This document shows positions 61,441-64,000 of a stretch of 64,000 nucleotides of DNA, piece after piece. A model generated the notes under the pieces. That model saw only the letters and a list, made by a program, of their open reading frames with translations, ran no database searches and had not been told where the DNA came from. Origin of the DNA: Olivibacter oleidegradans (GTDB lineage Bacteria; Bacteroidota; Bacteroidia; Sphingobacteriales; Sphingobacteriaceae). A program made the position numbers and the translations under genes. Within the stretch, counting starts at the first letter, position 1. Every line of letters starts with the position of its first letter. The stretch spans positions 2,108,001-2,172,000 of the forward strand of contig NZ_JBHLWO010000001.1 in the NCBI RefSeq assembly GCF_042432805.1, written 5' to 3'.

Positions 61441-62955
61441 CTAAATAATATTCAACATTTTTTGTGTCGCCTTAATGGCGCAGACGGTTTGATCCGAGTC
61501 GAGACCTCGAGTTACAAAGGTTCGACTGCCGGTTTCCCAAGTGATAATGGTCTCACATAGCGCATCTGAGCTACTGCCTGGTGCGATACGAACGGTATAG
61601 TCTACTAGCTTTGGTAAACGCAGGTTTTTTTTTGCGTATACTTTAGCCAAGGCCTTCATAAATGCGTCGAATTGTCCATCACCCTGCGCATGCTCTTCCA
61701 TTGTTTTACCATCAATGCAGACAGCGATAGTAGCCGATGGACGTAATCCTTTTGCATGCGTCAAAACATATGATTCCACCTTCACTTTTTCTTCATATAG
61801 ATTGCTGTCTAGTACATCCGAAATAATATAGGGTAAATCTTCTTTAGTGACGGTTTCTTTTCTATCACCTAACTCAATAACTCGTTGGGTGACTTTTTTC
61901 AGGTCTTCCTGATTAAGCTTTAATCCGAGTTCTTGCAAGTTTTTTTCGATGTTAGCTTTACCGGAAGTTTTGCCGAGCGCATATTTGCGTTTTCTGCCAA
62001 AACGTTCGGGCAGTAGGTCGTTAAAATAAAGATTATTTTTATTATCACCATCGGCGTGGATACCTGCGGTCTGCGTAAATACGTTTTCGCCGACGATTGG
62101 CTTATTTGCAGGAATCCTGATGCCTGAAAAGGTTTCAACTAGTTTGCTGACTTTATAAATCGCAGATTCTTTAACGGAAACCGTTACATCCGGAAGAAAA
62201 TCGTTCATTACTGCTACGACACTGGCCATAGGTGCATTACCGGCTCTTTCACCCATGCCATTTACTGTTAAGTGTAAGCCATTCACCCCCGCTTTCACTG
62301 CTTCCAGTACATTGGCCGTCCCTAAGTCGTAATCATTATGCGCATGGAAGTCGATATGTTGGTCCGGATATTTATGCCGCAGCTCTGCGATATACTGAAA
62401 GGTCTCACTCGGTGTCAATACGCCAAGCGTGTCAGGCAATAGTATCCTTTTTATAGGCTGTTTGGAGAGAAAATTTAAATATTGATATACATATTCAGGT
62501 GAATTTTTCATCCCATTGCTCCAGTCCTCCAAGTACACATTGGTGTCAATGCCCTTTTTACTTGCTAATGCGATAATATCAGCGATTTCGGCAAAATGTT
62601 GTTCAGGTGTCTTTTTGAGCTGATGAGTGAGATGGTTTAAAGACCCTTTGGTAAGTAAGTTTTGCACCTTTGCACCTGCCTTCAACATCCAATCAATAGA
62701 AATACCATTGTCTACAAAAGTCAATATTTCAATAGCTTGGAGATATCCGTTTTCCTTAGCCCAACTAGTTATTGTTTTTACCGCTTCGAACTCTCCTTCA
62801 GAAACACGCGCCGATGCAATTTCAACTCGGTCTACCAGCAATTCTTCCAATAATAATTGTGTAATTGTTAATTTCTCTGAAATAGAAAAAGACACACCTG
62901 AGGTTTGTTCACCATCACGCAAAGTGGTGTCCATTATTTCTATTTTTCTTTTCAT
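61441..62955 (-). CDS. 2-isopropylmalate synthase/(R)-citramalate synthase family protein
   Basis: A 504-residue protein. The N-terminal DRE-TIM barrel carries MDTTLRDGEQTSGVSFS, with HFHAHNDYDLGTANVLEAVK further on (the HxH metal site). A helical linker and a C-terminal allosteric domain follow (~370-504; KVESYVLTHAKGLRPSATIA). Both LeuA and CimA have this layout, and the residues that separate 2-oxoisovalerate from pyruvate use cannot be judged securely by eye. Bacteroidota often carry this form beside leuCD and leuB, where citramalate synthesis would give a threonine-independent route to isoleucine. It precedes leuB in the operon, and leuD ends ~150 nt upstream. Confidence 0.85.
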   Translation of the reverse strand: MKRKIEIMDTTLRDGEQTSGVSFSISEKLTITQLLLEELLVDRVEIASARVSEGEFEAVKTITSWAKENGYLQAIEILTFVDNGISIDWMLKAGAKVQNLLTKGSLNHLTHQLKKTPEQHFAEIADIIALASKKGIDTNVYLEDWSNGMKNSPEYVYQYLNFLSKQPIKRILLPDTLGVLTPSETFQYIAELRHKYPDQHIDFHAHNDYDLGTANVLEAVKAGVNGLHLTVNGMGERAGNAPMASVVAVMNDFLPDVTVSVKESAIYKVSKLVETFSGIRIPANKPIVGENVFTQTAGIHADGDNKNNLYFNDLLPERFGRKRKYALGKTSGKANIEKNLQELGLKLNQEDLKKVTQRVIELGDRKETVTKEDLPYIISDVLDSNLYEEKVKVESYVLTHAKGLRPSATIAVCIDGKTMEEHAQGDGQFDAFMKALAKVYAKKNLRLPKLVDYTVRIAPGSSSDALCETIITWETGSRTFVTRGLDSDQTVCAIKATQKMLNII

Positions 62956-63109
62956 TCGTAAGGTAAGTAAAAATTAAAAATTAAAAAGCCTGCAATTCAG
63001 TCGCACGAACCCAGCTCACAACCAATATCGTTAAGTTGTTAAATACTTAAGTAGTGGTGTCAAATGAGCCTGCTCACAACTCACAACGGGCAACTCACAA
63101 CTGATCCCT

Positions 63110-63706
63110 CTAAAAAGGCAGTGTCGAAGCAAAGTCCTGAATCTCTCCTTTTATATTCTGGAGGTAATCAATATCATCAAAACCATTTGATAAGTTGTCC
63201 TTTTTATAGGGACTAATATCAAATTTCTCCTTTTCGCCAGTTGGCAAAAGGGTAATGGTTTGTTCCGGAAGATTCACTTCCAATTCAGTTTTCGGATCGG
63301 CAAAAACAGCACTGAAGATCTTTTCTAGAAATTCAGGACTTACCTGTACGGGTAGCACGCCGATGTTAAGACAGTTGTTCTTGAAGATATCCGCAAAGAA
63401 GCTAGATACCACACAGCGGAAACCATAGTCGTAAACAGCCCAGGCAGCATGTTCGCGCGAAGAACCGGAACCAAAGTTTTTTCCGCCCACCAAAATCTTA
63501 CCACCGTAAATAGGATTGTTTAAAACGAAATCACTTTTGGGAGTATTATCCGAATTATATCGCCAATCACGAAATAAATTGTCGCCAAAGCCTTCTCGCT
63601 TAGTTGCTTTAAGAAAACGTGCAGGAATAATTTGATCGGTATCCACATTCTCGATAGGAAGTGGAACCGCTGTACTTGTCAATATATTAAATTTATCGTA
63701 AGCCAT
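63110..63706 (-). CDS. leuD: 3-Isopropylmalate dehydratase small subunit
   Basis: Forms the isopropylmalate isomerase with LeuC. The 198-residue protein has VDTDQIIPARFLKATKREGF and the substrate loop GSGSSREHAAWAVYDYGFRC. It follows leuC by 5 nt, so translation is coupled. Confidence 0.95.
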   Translation of the reverse strand: MAYDKFNILTSTAVPLPIENVDTDQIIPARFLKATKREGFGDNLFRDWRYNSDNTPKSDFVLNNPIYGGKILVGGKNFGSGSSREHAAWAVYDYGFRCVVSSFFADIFKNNCLNIGVLPVQVSPEFLEKIFSAVFADPKTELEVNLPEQTITLLPTGEKEKFDISPYKKDNLSNGFDDIDYLQNIKGEIQDFASTLPF

Positions 63707-63711
63707 AGAGA

Positions 63712-64000
63712 TTAAATTAAAGTTCTTGGATCGGTAACAACACCGGTAACAGCAGCAGCTGCTGCTACAAGCGGACTTGCGAGCATGGTACGTGCACCCG
63801 GACCTTGGCGCCCTTCAAAGTTTCTATTCGAAGTACTTACCGCATATTTACCGGCCGGCACCTTGTCATCATTCATTGCTAAACACGCCGAACAGCCAGG
63901 TTGGCGCAACGTGAATCCAGCTTCTGTCAGGATATCCAATAGTCCTTCTTTTTTAATCTGTTCTTCCACGATATGCGAACCAGGCACAAGCCATACGGTA
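63712..64000 (-). CDS. leuC: 3-Isopropylmalate dehydratase large subunit, C-terminal part (5' end outside window)
   Basis: The frame continues to the last base of the window, so only the last ~95 residues are seen. They contain two of the iron-sulfur ligands (PGCSACLAMNDDKVPAGKYA), then STSNRNFEGRQGPGARTMLA and the end VTGVVTDPRTLI, standard for LeuC. Confidence 0.95.
   Translation of the reverse strand, partial: TVWLVPGSHIVEEQIKKEGLLDILTEAGFTLRQPGCSACLAMNDDKVPAGKYAVSTSNRNFEGRQGPGARTMLASPLVAAAAAVTGVVTDPRTLI

Overview
The window looks like a chromosomal segment of a Bacteroidota bacterium, most likely family Sphingobacteriaceae (Sphingobacterium/Olivibacter/Pedobacter-like). The support is a FecI/FecR-SusC/SusD operon, lineage-typical families (DUF3276/PUR, HU-CCDC81 plus SPOR, DUF6266, DUF6528, DUF983), moderate AT richness, and promoter boxes of the Bacteroidota TAnnTTTG type. 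The family-level placement is inference. There are no phage, IS, CRISPR or rRNA genes. Most of the segment is housekeeping sequence with two accessory islands.

Layout. Positions 1-700: end of a GH92 alpha-mannosidase gene (cut by the window). 732-10188, all on the minus strand: a compact envelope locus. In transcription order it encodes a 1051-aa TPR protein, a plug-less outer-membrane barrel, an HU-CCDC81/SPOR protein, ExbB/TolQ, ExbD/TolR, a TonB-like transducer and then folC. 10324-11835: pyrR-pyrB behind a near-consensus Bacteroidota promoter. 12-17.3 kb: small membrane protein, DUF983, YpfJ-like metallopeptidase, PUR-family protein, short unknown protein and aconitase. 17.7-23.3 kb: accA, guaA, a lipoprotein overlapping guaA by 44 nt, and an RsmB-type methyltransferase. 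23.3-31.2 kb: membrane transport (NhaP antiporter, MarC, two APC permeases, a membrane pyrophosphatase of the K+-dependent sequence type). 31.2-38.5 kb: a helix-hairpin-helix protein overlapping apt, DUF6263, acyl-CoA dehydrogenase, mqo and a ROK regulator. 38.7-44.8 kb: small envelope proteins, tRNA-Ala, a histidine kinase/response regulator/REC-adenylate cyclase operon, YitT and an HD protein.

45.2-54.3 kb is the main accessory island. Two tandem DUF6266-like genes are separated by an 11-unit heptanucleotide array and preceded by a cluster of TTTACGATAA motifs. An ECF sigma/FecR/SusC/SusD/DUF6528 operon follows. 54.4-58.7 kb: tRNA-Met(CAU), HAD hydrolase, proline dehydrogenase, S4 protein, aroB and a ThuA-like protein. 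58.9-64.0 kb, minus strand: a branched-chain amino acid cluster leuC(partial)-leuD-leuA/cimA-like-leuB-ilvA.

Outside genes, the most unusual signal is a set of dispersed intergenic repeats. One is an element of roughly 80-100 bp present in two copies 18 kb apart in opposite orientation. Arrays of GTTGAGTAGGGAAATAGTT-like words lie at several gene ends. A third is a ~53-bp element present twice. The best candidates for a not fully described system are the TPR/barrel/SPOR/ExbBD/TonB locus, which looks like a Tol-Pal-like envelope machine, and the DUF6266 pair with its repeat-rich leader.
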